41,972 nt of DNA. It comes from a virus. The stretch spans positions 1 through 41,972 of the IMG/VR virus record IMGVR_UViG_3300050821_003022; one strand, written 5' to 3'. Below are positions 6,235 to 15,563 of the stretch, in pieces (within the stretch, counting starts at the first letter, position 1; every line of letters begins with the position of its first letter). The position numbers were made by a program, and so were the translations under genes. The notes beneath the pieces are model-generated. The model saw only the letters and a program-made list of their open reading frames with translations, was not told the DNA's origin and ran no database searches.

Positions 6235-8331
6235 ATGTTAGTACTTGACACCAAGCTAAAGATCGACGACGATGCGATTCGCAGCGCGAATCTATGTGAT
6301 CGCTTTAGCGAACGTGACCTCGAGAGAATTGGTGCTTACTGTTGGGAAGGCTACAAGCAGGATAAAGACTCCCGCGCAGCGTGGGAAAGGCGAGTTCAGG
6401 CAGCACTTGACCTTGCGTTGCAAATTCAAAAGGATAAAACCTTCCCCTGGCAGGGAGCCTCTAACGTTGCCTTTCCACTAATCACAATAGCGGCATTACA
6501 ATTCCATGCTCGTGCTTACCCGATGATCGTGCAGAGTCAGGAAGTAGTGAAGTGCCGAGTTCTCGGCGATGACCCTGATGGGCACTTCGCTGACCGCGCG
6601 AGGCGCGTGGGTATGCACATGAGCTACCAGTGCCTCGAAGAGGATGAGAGCTGGGAGGAGCAGCACGACAAGGCACTGATTGCACTACCGATCATGGGCT
6701 GCCTCTTTAAGAAAAGTTACTACTCTGCAGGCGTCCGTCACAACGTGAGTGAGCTTGTTCTGCCCACTGATCTTGTGGTAGACTACTTTGCCAAGTCTGT
6801 CGAGGGTGCAACACGCAAGACGCACATAACGCCACTATTCCGCAACGATATTTACGAGCGCATCTTGCGTGGAACGTTCCGGGATGTGCGAGATCAGAGC
6901 TGGTATAAGAGTGAGTCTACCTGGCCTCAGGACGACACGACAGATGCTCCCACAGATGACCGTCGAGGTCAGATGCCTCCAGAGGGAAGTGCGGAGACTC
7001 CATTCAAGGGACTAGAGCAGCACTGTGACTTGGACCTCGACCAAGATGGCTATGCTGAACCCTACATCATAACCTTCGAGCAAGAGTCCAAATGCGTTCT
7101 TCGTCTCATCACTCGCTTCGATAAGCCTGAGGACGTGGAGCGCACTGAGAGTGGAGAAATAATCTCTATTCGCTCACGTGAGTACTTCACGAAGTACAGT
7201 TTCATTCCTTCCCCTGATGGGAGTATCTATGACATCGGCTTTGGAATTCTACTCGGACCTCTCAACGAAAGTGTTAACTCACTTATCAACCAGCTTATTG
7301 ATGCTGGAACAATGTCTAACACAGCGGGGGGATTCCTTGGCCGTGGTGCAAAGATTCGCGGCGGAGTCTACCAATTCAGCCCCTTCTCCTGGAATCGAGT
7401 TGACTCAACAGGTGATGATCTCAGGAAGAATATATTTCCTCTCCCTGTACGTGACCCCAGTGCGGTACTCTTCAACTTGCTTGCCCTCCTCATCGACTAT
7501 AGCAACCGAGTGAGTGGAAGCACTGATGCAGTGATTGGTGAGAACCCTGGGCAGAATACCCCAGCGGAAACGAATCGCTCGATGGTCGAGCAGGGAACGA
7601 AAATCTACACCGCGGTATTCAAGCGCGTGTGGAGAAGCATGAAACAGGAGTTCAAGAAGCTCTATCTGCTAAACGCAACGTTCCTTCCCTCGAAGAAGCC
7701 ATTCGGCGCTGGGAACTGGATCATGAGAGAAGATTACCTTGGTGATCCAGATATGGTAGTTCCAGTCGCAGACCCCAACGTGGTCTCGGAAACGATAAGG
7801 ATGCAACAGGCTACCGCGGTGAAGCAGAGCGCGATGGTCACTCCAGGGTATAGCATCCCTGATGTGGAGAGAAACTACTTGAAGGCTATGCACATTGAGG
7901 ATATGGCTCGTCTCTATCCTGGACCTGACAAGGTGCCACCGCTGCCTAATCCCAAGGTGAATGTGGAGCAGATGAAACTCCAAGGGAAGCAGATGGAACT
8001 CAAACAGCAGCAGCAAGAGTTCATCGCCAACCTAATGGAGACGAAGCGCCTCAACACAGCCAAGATTCTTGAACTTGAGGCAAGGGCTATGAAGGAAGCC
8101 TCTGAGGCCTCGGCTGAGAGCGCTGGCATCAAGATCAAACAGTTCGATGCTCAGATCAACGCATTGAAAGCTTACAACGAAATGATCTCAGGCAGCTTGG
8201 AACAAATGAAGGAGGGAATGAAAGATGCTGACGCAGGAGCAATGGCAGGAATGGCTGGTGCATCCGGCAACAGTGGCCCTGCGGGAATGGGCCAAGGCCA
8301 GGCAGGACAGCCTCAAGGAGCAATGGGCTGA
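6235..8331 (+). CDS. Portal protein
   Basis: A 698-residue protein beginning on the base after the terminase stop. Its signature near residue 68-78 (FPWQGASNVAF) and the following helical region are typical of the large portal proteins of short-tailed phages; the portal forms the dodecameric ring through which DNA enters and leaves. The C-terminal 125 residues are a Gln/Lys/Glu-rich coiled coil (about 575-660) ending in a Gly/Ala/Gln-rich tail, matching the barrel of P22-like portals. The last 107 nt also encode the start of the next gene in another frame. Confidence 0.88.
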   Translation: MLVLDTKLKIDDDAIRSANLCDRFSERDLERIGAYCWEGYKQDKDSRAAWERRVQAALDLALQIQKDKTFPWQGASNVAFPLITIAALQFHARAYPMIVQSQEVVKCRVLGDDPDGHFADRARRVGMHMSYQCLEEDESWEEQHDKALIALPIMGCLFKKSYYSAGVRHNVSELVLPTDLVVDYFAKSVEGATRKTHITPLFRNDIYERILRGTFRDVRDQSWYKSESTWPQDDTTDAPTDDRRGQMPPEGSAETPFKGLEQHCDLDLDQDGYAEPYIITFEQESKCVLRLITRFDKPEDVERTESGEIISIRSREYFTKYSFIPSPDGSIYDIGFGILLGPLNESVNSLINQLIDAGTMSNTAGGFLGRGAKIRGGVYQFSPFSWNRVDSTGDDLRKNIFPLPVRDPSAVLFNLLALLIDYSNRVSGSTDAVIGENPGQNTPAETNRSMVEQGTKIYTAVFKRVWRSMKQEFKKLYLLNATFLPSKKPFGAGNWIMREDYLGDPDMVVPVADPNVVSETIRMQQATAVKQSAMVTPGYSIPDVERNYLKAMHIEDMARLYPGPDKVPPLPNPKVNVEQMKLQGKQMELKQQQQEFIANLMETKRLNTAKILELEARAMKEASEASAESAGIKIKQFDAQINALKAYNEMISGSLEQMKEGMKDADAGAMAGMAGASGNSGPAGMGQGQAGQPQGAMG

Positions 8332-8533
8332 TGGAAACTTTACAGACGTTTTTCAAAGCAGTACAGCAATACTTAACGCAGGGGCGACAGGCGCTTGTAG
8401 CGTCTATCGCGAGGTTGAGGAATTGGATTACTCACAAATAGTCGAGGGACAGGCAGATGACGAACAGCAGCGGGTTGGAGGCGTTGGGACACGCAGTTTT
8501 GATAAGGCCCTACGAGCCGAAAGTACAAAGTAG
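8225..8533 (+). CDS. Conserved-type small protein overlapping the portal end
   Basis: A 102-residue protein whose ATG lies inside the portal gene, with GGAGG 8 nt upstream. It starts with a helical segment (QEQWQEWLVHPATVALREWA) that I associate with small proteins found next to phage portals, then has an Ala-rich middle and an acidic end. Both ends overlap other genes (107 nt with the portal, 77 nt with the GroES-like gene). Function unknown. Confidence 0.65.
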   Translation: MLTQEQWQEWLVHPATVALREWAKARQDSLKEQWADGNFTDVFQSSTAILNAGATGACSVYREVEELDYSQIVEGQADDEQQRVGGVGTRSFDKALRAESTK

Positions 8534-8801
8534 TATCATTGCTATACCTGATAGTGCTCAGGGAAGAATGGTGATGGCAGAGCAACGTGCTACTATAGTA
8601 CAAGTTGGCCGGGATGCCTGGAAGGAAGAACGTTGGTTCTTTGGGCTAATTCGTAGACCGAGGGCAAAGCCAGGAGATAAGGTACTGGTAACGAAGTATG
8701 CAGGATACCAAACGGTTGGCACGCTAGATGGAATATCCTATCGGCTAGTCAACGACCGCGACGTGTTCTGCAAAATCACTGAGGAGAAGGCAGATGGCTG
8801 A
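8457..8801 (+). CDS. GroES-like co-chaperonin
   Basis: A 114-residue protein with the GroES barrel pattern: an N-terminal strand (GHAVLIRPYEP), a loop with a hydrophobic tripeptide (SSIIAIPDS, equivalent to the mobile loop that contacts GroEL), then RATIVQVG and a PGDKVLVTKYAG segment near 72-83, and a final NDRDVFCKI strand. Phage co-chaperonins of this type help host GroEL fold the major capsid protein. No GroEL partner is encoded here. It overlaps both neighbours and precedes scaffold and capsid genes, which fits that job. Confidence 0.85.
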   Translation: MTNSSGLEALGHAVLIRPYEPKVQSSIIAIPDSAQGRMVMAEQRATIVQVGRDAWKEERWFFGLIRRPRAKPGDKVLVTKYAGYQTVGTLDGISYRLVNDRDVFCKITEEKADG

Positions 8802-9648
8802 AGCTGGAGAAGGCGCAACTAGCGTTGCTGCACCGGAAGTTCAGGAGAAGGCAAAAGGGATGGGATGGATTCCTCCCGAGCAGTTCAAGGGTGCTCCGGA
8901 GAAGTTTATCGATGCTGATGTGTTTGTCGAACGGGCAGAGCAGTACATGCCTATCATGCGCAGGAACAATGAGATTCTGCGTGGTGAGCTTGGACAGACC
9001 AAGAAGCAGATGGCTGAGATGAAAGCGCAGCTTGATGCGGCAGCGGAGAGTTTGGCTACGGTGAAAGAGTTCAATGCTGAGAATGCTAAGCGCATCAAGG
9101 AGCAGGCGAGGGAAGATGCAAGGAAAGAACTTGCTGAAGCCCGAAGCGAAGGTGATGTTGACCGGGAAGCAGCTGCCATAGAGACAATCTCGAATCTTGG
9201 TCGTGAGCCTGAGAAGCAACAGCAGCAACGAACTGAGCAGCCCGTAGGGCAGAAAGATTTCACCAAGGAACCTGACTTCATCGCTTGGAATGAGAAGAAT
9301 CCTTGGCTCGGTGTGGACAGTGTGAAGTCTGGAACCGCACTTGGCATCATGGGCGACCTAAGGAACAAAGGTGACACTTCGGTGGGGCGAGAGTTTTTCG
9401 AAAAGGTGGATGCTGCCCTTGAGAAGATCTATGGGAGCGGGGCTCCCGGCGCAAGCCGTGTTGAGGGGGCTCGACACTCTGGCGGTGGGGGAGGCGGGGC
9501 GCAGTCCAGAAGCTACGCTGACCTCCCCGCGGAAGCGAGAGCTGCGTGTGATAGAACTGAGACCAAGGTGGTGGGCCCTGGACGAGCCTACAAGAACCAA
9601 GCTGAGTGGCGCAAGTACTATGTCCAAACCTATTTTAGCGAGGAGTAA
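8794..9648 (+). CDS. Scaffolding-type protein
   Basis: A 284-residue, highly charged protein. Residues about 45-120 form a long coiled coil (RRNNEILRGELGQTKKQMAE and onward), a Gln-rich linker follows, and a Gly-rich stretch lies near 228-237. Low complexity, high charge, and a position between the portal and capsid genes are the usual features of phage scaffolds, which template the procapsid and are then removed. GGAG precedes the ATG by about 7 nt. No protease gene was seen nearby, so the scaffold may leave intact. Confidence 0.75.
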   Translation: MAEAGEGATSVAAPEVQEKAKGMGWIPPEQFKGAPEKFIDADVFVERAEQYMPIMRRNNEILRGELGQTKKQMAEMKAQLDAAAESLATVKEFNAENAKRIKEQAREDARKELAEARSEGDVDREAAAIETISNLGREPEKQQQQRTEQPVGQKDFTKEPDFIAWNEKNPWLGVDSVKSGTALGIMGDLRNKGDTSVGREFFEKVDAALEKIYGSGAPGASRVEGARHSGGGGGGAQSRSYADLPAEARAACDRTETKVVGPGRAYKNQAEWRKYYVQTYFSEE

Positions 9649-9653
9649 CGAGC

Positions 9654-10130
9654 ATGCCAAAGGAAGTTAGTCCAGCAAACAGCACTGTGCCGGTGGCACA
9701 TGAGCGCCAGCGAATCCCTATGTCACTTCCTCGTCTCAAGCTTGAGGTACCAGACATTCCTGGCTATCACTTGCATTGGTTCGCTGATCGCCCGGGGCGC
9801 ATCGCACAAGCACTTCAGGCATTCTACGAGTTCGTCGATGTGAGCGAAACCTCTGTGACGAATACCATGCTTGCAGACGAGGTGAGTGCTACCGGAAACA
9901 CTGACCTTGGCACTCGCGTAAGCATCGTCGGTGGAGCGGGAGAGGGCGGCACAGTGGAGCGCTTGTATCTAATGAAAATCAAGGAAGAATTCTGGCAAGA
10001 GGATCAAAAGGCACTGGAGGCAAAAAGCAAGTCGGTCGTAGACCAAATCTTCCGCGGTGTTGCGCAGCCTGGCACACCTGGAGATGGTTCCAACCGCTAT
10101 GTAGAGGTTGGTCAGCGCCGAGGAATCTAA
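9654..10130 (+). CDS. Head-region structural protein
   Basis: A 158-residue protein with AGGAG 8 nt before the ATG. The segment at about 26-45 (LPRLKLEVPDIPGYHLHWF) resembles proteins encoded between scaffold and capsid in many short-tailed phages. The middle has a Gly-rich loop (VGGAGEGGTVERLYLM) and the end is helical. It is probably a minor head component; no biochemical role is evident. Confidence 0.6.
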   Translation: MPKEVSPANSTVPVAHERQRIPMSLPRLKLEVPDIPGYHLHWFADRPGRIAQALQAFYEFVDVSETSVTNTMLADEVSATGNTDLGTRVSIVGGAGEGGTVERLYLMKIKEEFWQEDQKALEAKSKSVVDQIFRGVAQPGTPGDGSNRYVEVGQRRGI

Positions 10131-10157
10131 CGACATGTTTGAAACTTTGGAGAACTA

Positions 10158-10766
10158 ATGGCGAACATCAACTCGCCTTCGGGACTTGCACCTGTCCAGT
10201 ACCATAACGGAAACCCTTGGAATGGTGCTGGCAGAATGTATATCATCCCGCAGGCTGACACCAACGCTATTGCAGTTGGTGACCCTGTTGCAACCTCAAG
10301 TGGTAATGCCGACACTGTGTTGGGCATCCCCGCCGTGACGTTGGCAACTGCAGGAAGTGGCAACGCCATTCGAGGCGTTGTCCTAGCAATCGGAACTAAT
10401 GCTGACGGAGGCCCCTTTATTGACCCGAGGAACCTCACACTCACAGTAGCTCCTGCAACAAAGACAGTTCCGTACTATGCCCTAATCTGCGATGATCCAG
10501 ACGTGATCTTCGAGGTGCAGGACATTGGCACAAGCACCGCTCTGGCTTCGACAGATATCTCGAAGAACATCAACCTAAAGAGTGGCGTGAATAATGGCTT
10601 CGTCTCAGGTTGGGGAATTGATAACGGTTCAAAAGGAACAGGCGCAACGCTACAATGCCACCTCTTTGGCTTGGTGCGTCGTATAGATAACGCATTTGGC
10701 GCTAACGCTAAGTATCTCGTGCTCATCAATAACCATGAGCTTGGTGCTGGCGTTGCGGGAGTATAA
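10158..10766 (+). CDS. Putative capsid decoration or cement protein
   Basis: A 202-residue beta-rich protein with GGAG 5 nt before the start. It opens with SPSGLAPVQYHNGNPWNGAG, an N-terminus I associate with head decoration proteins coded next to the capsid gene, and continues with repeated Gly/Ala/Thr strands. It ends 3 nt before the major capsid gene, so the two would be made in similar amounts. Confidence 0.65.
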   Translation: MANINSPSGLAPVQYHNGNPWNGAGRMYIIPQADTNAIAVGDPVATSSGNADTVLGIPAVTLATAGSGNAIRGVVLAIGTNADGGPFIDPRNLTLTVAPATKTVPYYALICDDPDVIFEVQDIGTSTALASTDISKNINLKSGVNNGFVSGWGIDNGSKGTGATLQCHLFGLVRRIDNAFGANAKYLVLINNHELGAGVAGV

Positions 10767-10769
10767 CGA

Positions 10770-11687
10770 ATGGCAACTGGTGGCGTAATCACAACTGGTA
10801 GTCACCCTAAAGCACTCTGGCCTGGAGTGCACGCATTTTGGGGGCAAGTCTACTCAGAGCACCAAGAAGAATACACGGAGCTATACGACGTAGACTCGTC
10901 TACGATGTCCTACGAGGAAGACGTTCAGATCACTGGCTTTGGACTTGCGCCGGTCAAAGCGGAAGGCGTAAGCGGAAGCTATGACTCGGAAACGCAAGGC
11001 CCGGTAACTCGCTACACGCACCTGGCCTACTTCCTTGGCTACATCGTGACGCATGAAGAGCTTTCGGATAACTTGTACGAGCAGGTTTCGATGCGTCGTG
11101 CAAGAGCGAATGCTTTCTCGATCTGCCAAACAGTCGAGCAGGTTTCGGTGGTTCCCTACAACACCGGCTTCACAACCTACAAAACTGCTGATGCAGTTAC
11201 GTTGTTTAGCACTGCCCACGTTCAAACGCCGGGCGGTACGTACAGCAACGTTCTGAACCCCGGTGCTGACCTCGCGGAAGCCTCCCTTGAGGACATCTGC
11301 GTTCAGATCATGGGTGCGCAGACTGACCGTGGCCTCTTCATCAACATCATGCCTGATTCGCTTCATGTACCTCGCCAAGAGTGGTACAACGCTCAGCGCA
11401 TTACGAAGTCAGTACTTCAGCCAGGTACAGCAAACAACGACCTGAATGCACTGCGTGCTACCAACGCGTTCCCGAAGGGAGTGATGCTCAACCATTACTT
11501 CACCGCCGCGCATGCTTGGTTCGTGAGAACCAACTGTCCCAACGGGGCGAACTTCTTCTGGCGTGAGAAACCCAACTTCGCCAAAGACAATGACTTCGAC
11601 ACCAAGAATGCAAAGGCAGCAACTTACATGCGGTTTGTCTGCGGCGTGACTGACCCTCGGGCCATCTTTGCTAGCAACGGACCCTAA
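10770..11687 (+). CDS. Major capsid protein
   Basis: A 305-residue protein at the expected place after scaffold and decoration genes. It starts with KALWPGV (14-20), followed by an E-rich loop, a spine-helix-like region (ARANAFSICQTVEQ) and a closing beta domain (TYMRFVCGVTDPRA), consistent with the HK97 fold. No N-terminal prohead domain is evident, so it is probably not processed. A hairpin with a GAAA loop and a dispersed palindrome follow in the gap to the next gene. Confidence 0.85.
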   Translation: MATGGVITTGSHPKALWPGVHAFWGQVYSEHQEEYTELYDVDSSTMSYEEDVQITGFGLAPVKAEGVSGSYDSETQGPVTRYTHLAYFLGYIVTHEELSDNLYEQVSMRRARANAFSICQTVEQVSVVPYNTGFTTYKTADAVTLFSTAHVQTPGGTYSNVLNPGADLAEASLEDICVQIMGAQTDRGLFINIMPDSLHVPRQEWYNAQRITKSVLQPGTANNDLNALRATNAFPKGVMLNHYFTAAHAWFVRTNCPNGANFFWREKPNFAKDNDFDTKNAKAATYMRFVCGVTDPRAIFASNGP

Positions 11688-11705
11688 GTAACATGAACAT
11701 AGGCG

Positions 11706-11722
11706 TGTACCAATTTGGTACA
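11706..11722. repeat. Dispersed 17-bp palindrome, copy C
   Basis: TGTACCAATTTGGTACA, perfectly symmetric around its central base. It lies in the gap after the capsid gene, just ahead of a GNRA-loop hairpin. It is the most symmetric of the six copies and the best guide to the consensus. Confidence 0.75.
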
Positions 11723-11724
11723 GT

Positions 11725-11746
11725 AGGGGGCACGAAAGTGCCCTCT
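11725..11746 (+). terminator. GAAA-loop hairpin after the capsid gene
   Basis: AGGGGGCAC, loop GAAA, GTGCCCTCT: a 9-bp stem with one G-T wobble. The following bases are CTCTCTGA, not a T-run, so this is at best a weak terminator. It may instead stabilise the 3' end of the capsid message and lower expression of the genes beyond, a common need after the most abundant protein. Confidence 0.5.
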
Positions 11747-11765
11747 CTCTGAAAGGAGCGTTTAG

Positions 11766-12944
11766 ATGGGCGCACCACAAGTATCGAACTTTCCTCAGGG
11801 CTTTGTGAACGGTGTGATCCTCAAGGGTCAGCCGATTCTACAAGCCCAGCCAGGGAAAGTGTTTTGGCTCTCGAATGGAAGCTCACTCGAGGCCGGTGAA
11901 GTGCAGGGAGCGGATACTAACCGAGGAACGTTCTTCCGGCCGTTCGCTACTCTGGCGGGAGCACTAACAATGTGCACACCGGGGAACGGAGATATCATCT
12001 TCGTTAAACCTGGACACTCGGAGACAATCAGCTCGGCTACCGCGCTGACAGTGAATATGTCAGATGTGTCCGTGGTGGGCTTGGGCACTGGTCTTCAAAG
12101 GCCACTATTCACTCTGGGTACTGCGGCAACGGCAACTATCAATATCTCTGCCGCAGATGTGACGTTCCAGAACATTCAGTTCGTTGCGAACTTCGCTAAC
12201 ATAACTGCACTGTTCACGCATGTTCAGGCAAGCGTAACCGCAGCGATTGCAGGGAATTTACTTACTGTGAGTGCAGTGGGAAGTGGGACGCTGGGTATTG
12301 GGAACACGCTGAGTGGTACTGGAGTGTCTGTAGGAACTCACATTATCGCGCAGCTCACTGGCACAACGGGTGGAGTGGGAACCTACACAGTCGATATCTC
12401 ACAGACTGTAGCTTCTGGAACAATTACCACGCTAACCACCGGCTTCACGCTGGACAACTGTGAGGTTAGGGACACTAGTGCAATTCTGAACTTCTTGAAT
12501 GTAGTTACGCTCAGCACGGTCTCGAATGCCTCGGATGGACTAACGATTACAAATAACTTGGTAAACTCTCTGGCGACCAGTGGTGCTGTGACATTACTGA
12601 GTTTGCTGGGGACTACAGATAGAATCCTCATTCAAGGTAACTACTACCAGTCTCTAACGACTAATGCGGGGGCAGTTATGCCCTTCGCAACAGGCAAAAT
12701 TGCAACGGCGTTCCGCCTGCTAGGTAATAGGTTCAACTTGCAGAACGCGGCAGGTACAGCAACAGGTTACCTCATAACAACCAACGGTACAACGAACACC
12801 GGGTTTATTGACGGGAACTTTGACTTTGCCTTGCCAACAACGCCACTACCAATCACGCTAAGCTCCGGATTTGCGTATGGATTGCACTACCATACGGATG
12901 CTGCTGATAAAGCAGGTTATCTGGTTCCGGTAGCTGATACCTAA
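11766..12944 (+). CDS. Beta-helical virion surface protein with inserted module
   Basis: A 392-residue protein with AGGAG 8 nt upstream. Most of it is short repeating strands typical of a right-handed parallel beta helix (for example [13 protein letters not shown], then [13 protein letters not shown] and [12 protein letters not shown]). Residues about 157-220 break the rhythm with a Gly/Thr-rich module ([20 protein letters not shown] and [13 protein letters not shown]) of a type found in many phage fibers. It follows the capsid gene, so it may be a head fiber or a surface-exposed structural protein. Confidence 0.6.
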   Translation: MGAPQVSNFPQGFVNGVILKGQPILQAQPGKVFWLSNGSSLEAGEVQGADTNRGTFFRPFATLAGALTMCTPGNGDIIFVKPGHSETISSATALTVNMSDVSVVGLGTGLQRPLFTLGTAATATINISAADVTFQNIQFVANFANITALFTHVQASVTAAIAGNLLTVSAVGSGTLGIGNTLSGTGVSVGTHIIAQLTGTTGGVGTYTVDISQTVASGTITTLTTGFTLDNCEVRDTSAILNFLNVVTLSTVSNASDGLTITNNLVNSLATSGAVTLLSLLGTTDRILIQGNYYQSLTTNAGAVMPFATGKIATAFRLLGNRFNLQNAAGTATGYLITTNGTTNTGFIDGNFDFALPTTPLPITLSSGFAYGLHYHTDAADKAGYLVPVADT

Positions 12945-12962
12945 CCTTGAAAGGACTTTGAA

Positions 12963-13664
12963 ATGTCTACTGGAGTTGCAAACCCGAGCATTCCGATTAC
13001 ACCCTCGAGCAAAATTGTCGCTATTTTTCCTGGCGACTATGGTGCTGCGGATGAGGGAAGTTTCTTCGTTTCGACACTAGCTGCAACAGCATCGACTGCT
13101 GTAGCTAACACGACGCAAGCACTGGCTGATACCAACCCTGCGCTAGCCATCAACAATGGTCAGCCTACGACAGGTGGTGGCTTCAACATCTATCTGCGCT
13201 ACATCAAAGTGAAAGTCACTGTAGTGGGTGGCTCGAACACCAGCAAGAACTACAGTGCTCTGGTGGATAACACGGTGGCCAAGCTGACTACCTCTGGAAC
13301 CGCACTGGGCGCACCGCAGAACGTTAACACTGGCTCGAACACTGTGAGCAAGATGACTGGCAACGGTGGCGTGAATATCGCTGCGGCACAGTCAGTGAAT
13401 GGCCGGCGAGTTGGTGACGGTCAAGTGGTTGGCTCCGTGGAAGTCGCGTTTGATGAGTGGATCTTCGACTTTGGCCCTCCGGTGTACGGGAAGAACCTCA
13501 TTGGTACCACTACCATCGTGAGTGCACGCACTGTTCCGATGCCCCCAGTTATTCTGGCCCCGGGCTGGTGGTTCACGCTGGGCTTCTGGGGTGCTTCACA
13601 GGCAGCGTCAGCGGATACCTACGGCTGGGAAATCGGCTATATCGAACGTCCGAGTGGCCAGTGA
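12963..13664 (+). CDS. Putative virion structural protein
   Basis: A 233-residue beta-rich protein with AGGA upstream of the ATG. Thr/Ala/Asn-rich strands (residues 30-130) are followed by a compact C-terminal domain with aromatic residues (EWIFDFGPPV, GWWFTLGFWG). No enzyme motif. It lies among surface proteins and is probably part of the particle. Family not recognised. Confidence 0.55.
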   Translation: MSTGVANPSIPITPSSKIVAIFPGDYGAADEGSFFVSTLAATASTAVANTTQALADTNPALAINNGQPTTGGGFNIYLRYIKVKVTVVGGSNTSKNYSALVDNTVAKLTTSGTALGAPQNVNTGSNTVSKMTGNGGVNIAAAQSVNGRRVGDGQVVGSVEVAFDEWIFDFGPPVYGKNLIGTTTIVSARTVPMPPVILAPGWWFTLGFWGASQAASADTYGWEIGYIERPSGQ

Positions 13665-13676
13665 TCGGAGGTTAGT

Positions 13677-14234
13677 ATGGCACTTCCAAATGGAGTGAAC
13701 TGTGCCGGTTCTGCCCCCGCTGTTGCAGGGGGGCAGTTCATCGTCAGTAATGTTCCTATTGGGCCGGTGGCTCTAGCCACGCTTGGAACGAACACTACCG
13801 ATGTGATACAGTTGTGGATGTCAGAGATATTCATTCCCTGCAATAGGTTTGTCACTAAAGTGGGGTTCCTGCAGGGTGGCACGGCTACCACAGATAATGC
13901 GCTGGCCGCGATCTACGATAGCCAAGGTGTCCTGATTGCAAGCACTCCACTGGCAGGAACGACGCTGAGTGGTGCCAACACGTTCTTGGAACTAACTATT
14001 ACGCTGAATGGTTCCGGTGTGGCAGTGCCTGGTATCCAGCTTTATGGTCCTGGCCAATACTTCATTGGCATTCAGGGAAATGGTACAACTGCTGGTGCAC
14101 TTCAGACAGTTCCAGGACCATATCTGCTCTGTGCTAATAGCGTGGCTGCAGGCGTGTTTGGAACACTTCCCGCAACTATCACTGTACCAACAACGTTCAC
14201 GGCAGCTAAGGGTCCGAGCGTCTACGTGAAATAG
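13677..14234 (+). CDS. Beta-sandwich virion protein sharing a domain with the tailspike
   Basis: A 185-residue protein with AGG before the ATG. Residues about 47-185 resemble the C-terminal 130 residues of the tailspike at 26661-28448: a shared start (EIFIPC here, EVWVPC there), LA-IYDSQG beside LARADG, and the ending GTLPATITVPTTFTAAKGP beside GTFTTITPPTTFTANLGP. The shared domain is probably a trimeric or carbohydrate-binding beta sandwich. The protein is likely on the virion surface. Confidence 0.6.
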   Translation: MALPNGVNCAGSAPAVAGGQFIVSNVPIGPVALATLGTNTTDVIQLWMSEIFIPCNRFVTKVGFLQGGTATTDNALAAIYDSQGVLIASTPLAGTTLSGANTFLELTITLNGSGVAVPGIQLYGPGQYFIGIQGNGTTAGALQTVPGPYLLCANSVAAGVFGTLPATITVPTTFTAAKGPSVYVK

Positions 14235-14244
14235 GAGAACTGAG

Positions 14245-14421
14245 ATGACAATGGATGAGTGGTTCGCAAAGTACTTCGCTGACGAGTACGTGAATGTGCA
14301 GGACAAGGAAGCGTGGAGGACGATGGCAAAAGCAGAAATGCAAGCGATTACGTCGCCAAATACTAAGGTGCCGACTCCTGCTCCTGCTCCTGCACCAGAT
14401 GTTAGCGCTACACACGTTTAG
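14245..14421 (+). CDS. Short protein with proline-alanine tail
   Basis: A 58-residue protein with AGGAG 7 nt before the ATG. The first 36 residues are an acidic amphipathic helix (DEWFAKYFADEYV onward) and the rest is Pro/Ala-rich (PTPAPAPAPD). It fits exactly between two structural genes, with the next gene's ribosome site overlapping its stop. Function unknown. Confidence 0.6.
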   Translation: MTMDEWFAKYFADEYVNVQDKEAWRTMAKAEMQAITSPNTKVPTPAPAPAPDVSATHV

Positions 14422-14429
14422 GAGATTCC

Positions 14430-14846
14430 GTGGCCAACGATGTTCAAAAGCAGATTATCGAAGAGGGGCCACGGAACGCTATTGTAAAGGTAACAGGAGT
14501 GATAGATACCAACGACATAAACTTGATCTCGTTTATCACTCCTGCCAACTTTAGCAATAACGATCCTAGGCTTCGCTTAACTGGCTTCCGTGTGGATGAA
14601 GTAATCTATTCGATAGGCCAAACTCTGGACATGGTAATCTCCTGGAATGGAGCACTACCACAACAGATTCTACCCTTGGCCAAGTCAGGGAAGTTTGACC
14701 TCTGGCAGGATGGCGGAGCCATTCCGGATGCAACCAGAGATGGCTATGACGGAAGTATCAACATTCGTTCGACAGGGTTTGTAGCAGGCACAGTGCAAGA
14801 GTTCAGCCTACAGCTACGACTCGTTAAGTTATATAGCGTGACATGA
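14430..14846 (+). CDS. Putative head or neck structural protein
   Basis: A 138-residue protein with a GTG start; GGAG lies 5 nt before it. The opening (QKQIIEEGPRNAIVKVTGVI) and the closing strand resemble small structural proteins encoded just before the gp4-like adaptor in related phages. It is beta-rich with no enzymatic motif, and it overlaps the next gene by ATGA. Confidence 0.6.
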   Translation: MANDVQKQIIEEGPRNAIVKVTGVIDTNDINLISFITPANFSNNDPRLRLTGFRVDEVIYSIGQTLDMVISWNGALPQQILPLAKSGKFDLWQDGGAIPDATRDGYDGSINIRSTGFVAGTVQEFSLQLRLVKLYSVT

Positions 14847-15559
14847 CTATCGCAGCTACGTTCAACCAGCCCGCCCGCATCATCCAGTATGCTATGGAAG
14901 ATGCGGGATTGCTGCAAACAGGGGATGAGCCGAAGTCAGAGCACTATGCCAAGTACACTAACAGGCTCAACGACATAATCAACTTCTTGGGAACGCAGGG
15001 TATTAAGCTCTGGACTCAGACAGATACCTCGGTGACATTGGTAGCAGGGCAGACGGCCTATAATTTCACTCCAGGTGGTGATGTGAACATGACTAAGCCC
15101 CTGCGAGTGCTACAGGGATACTACAATGACTCGACAGGGAACAGGAGCCCGTTGGTTGTGCTCAGCCGAGATGAGTACACGCGCCTCTCGCAGGTCACTA
15201 ACCAAGGTGCAGTCAACTCGTACTTTGTGGACAAACAAGCTTCGCTAATTGCTGTGAGTTTCTGGATGACTCCAGATGCGCAGGCGGCAACTGGTACTGC
15301 TCACGTAATACTCCAGGGTCAGATAGCGAATTTCACTGGCATAACTGACACAATGAACTTCCCGCAAGAGTGGTTCATTGCACTGAGATGGCTTTTGGCT
15401 GATGACATTTGCACTGGTCAGCCACAAGCTATCATGGACCGTTGTATGGCAAAGGCAACTGCGTATCGGCAAATGCTAGAGGACTGGGACGTAGAGGACG
15501 CGCCAACCAGTTTTGCCCCAGATCAGCGCTCGTTGTATTATAGTGGGAAGTTCCGATAA
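14843..15559 (+). CDS. Head-to-tail adaptor, P22 gp4-like
   Basis: A 238-residue protein. The N-terminal helices (PARIIQYAMEDAGLLQTGDE), the internal FLGTQGIKLWTQ segment and a C-terminal helical region (WFIALRWLLADDI) follow the pattern of the gp4-type tail accessory factors of short-tailed phages, which bind beneath the portal and close the head. Its position directly before a gp10-like gene supports this. A dispersed palindrome lies between the two genes. Confidence 0.65.
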   Translation: MTIAATFNQPARIIQYAMEDAGLLQTGDEPKSEHYAKYTNRLNDIINFLGTQGIKLWTQTDTSVTLVAGQTAYNFTPGGDVNMTKPLRVLQGYYNDSTGNRSPLVVLSRDEYTRLSQVTNQGAVNSYFVDKQASLIAVSFWMTPDAQAATGTAHVILQGQIANFTGITDTMNFPQEWFIALRWLLADDICTGQPQAIMDRCMAKATAYRQMLEDWDVEDAPTSFAPDQRSLYYSGKFR

Positions 15560-15563
15560 CTGG

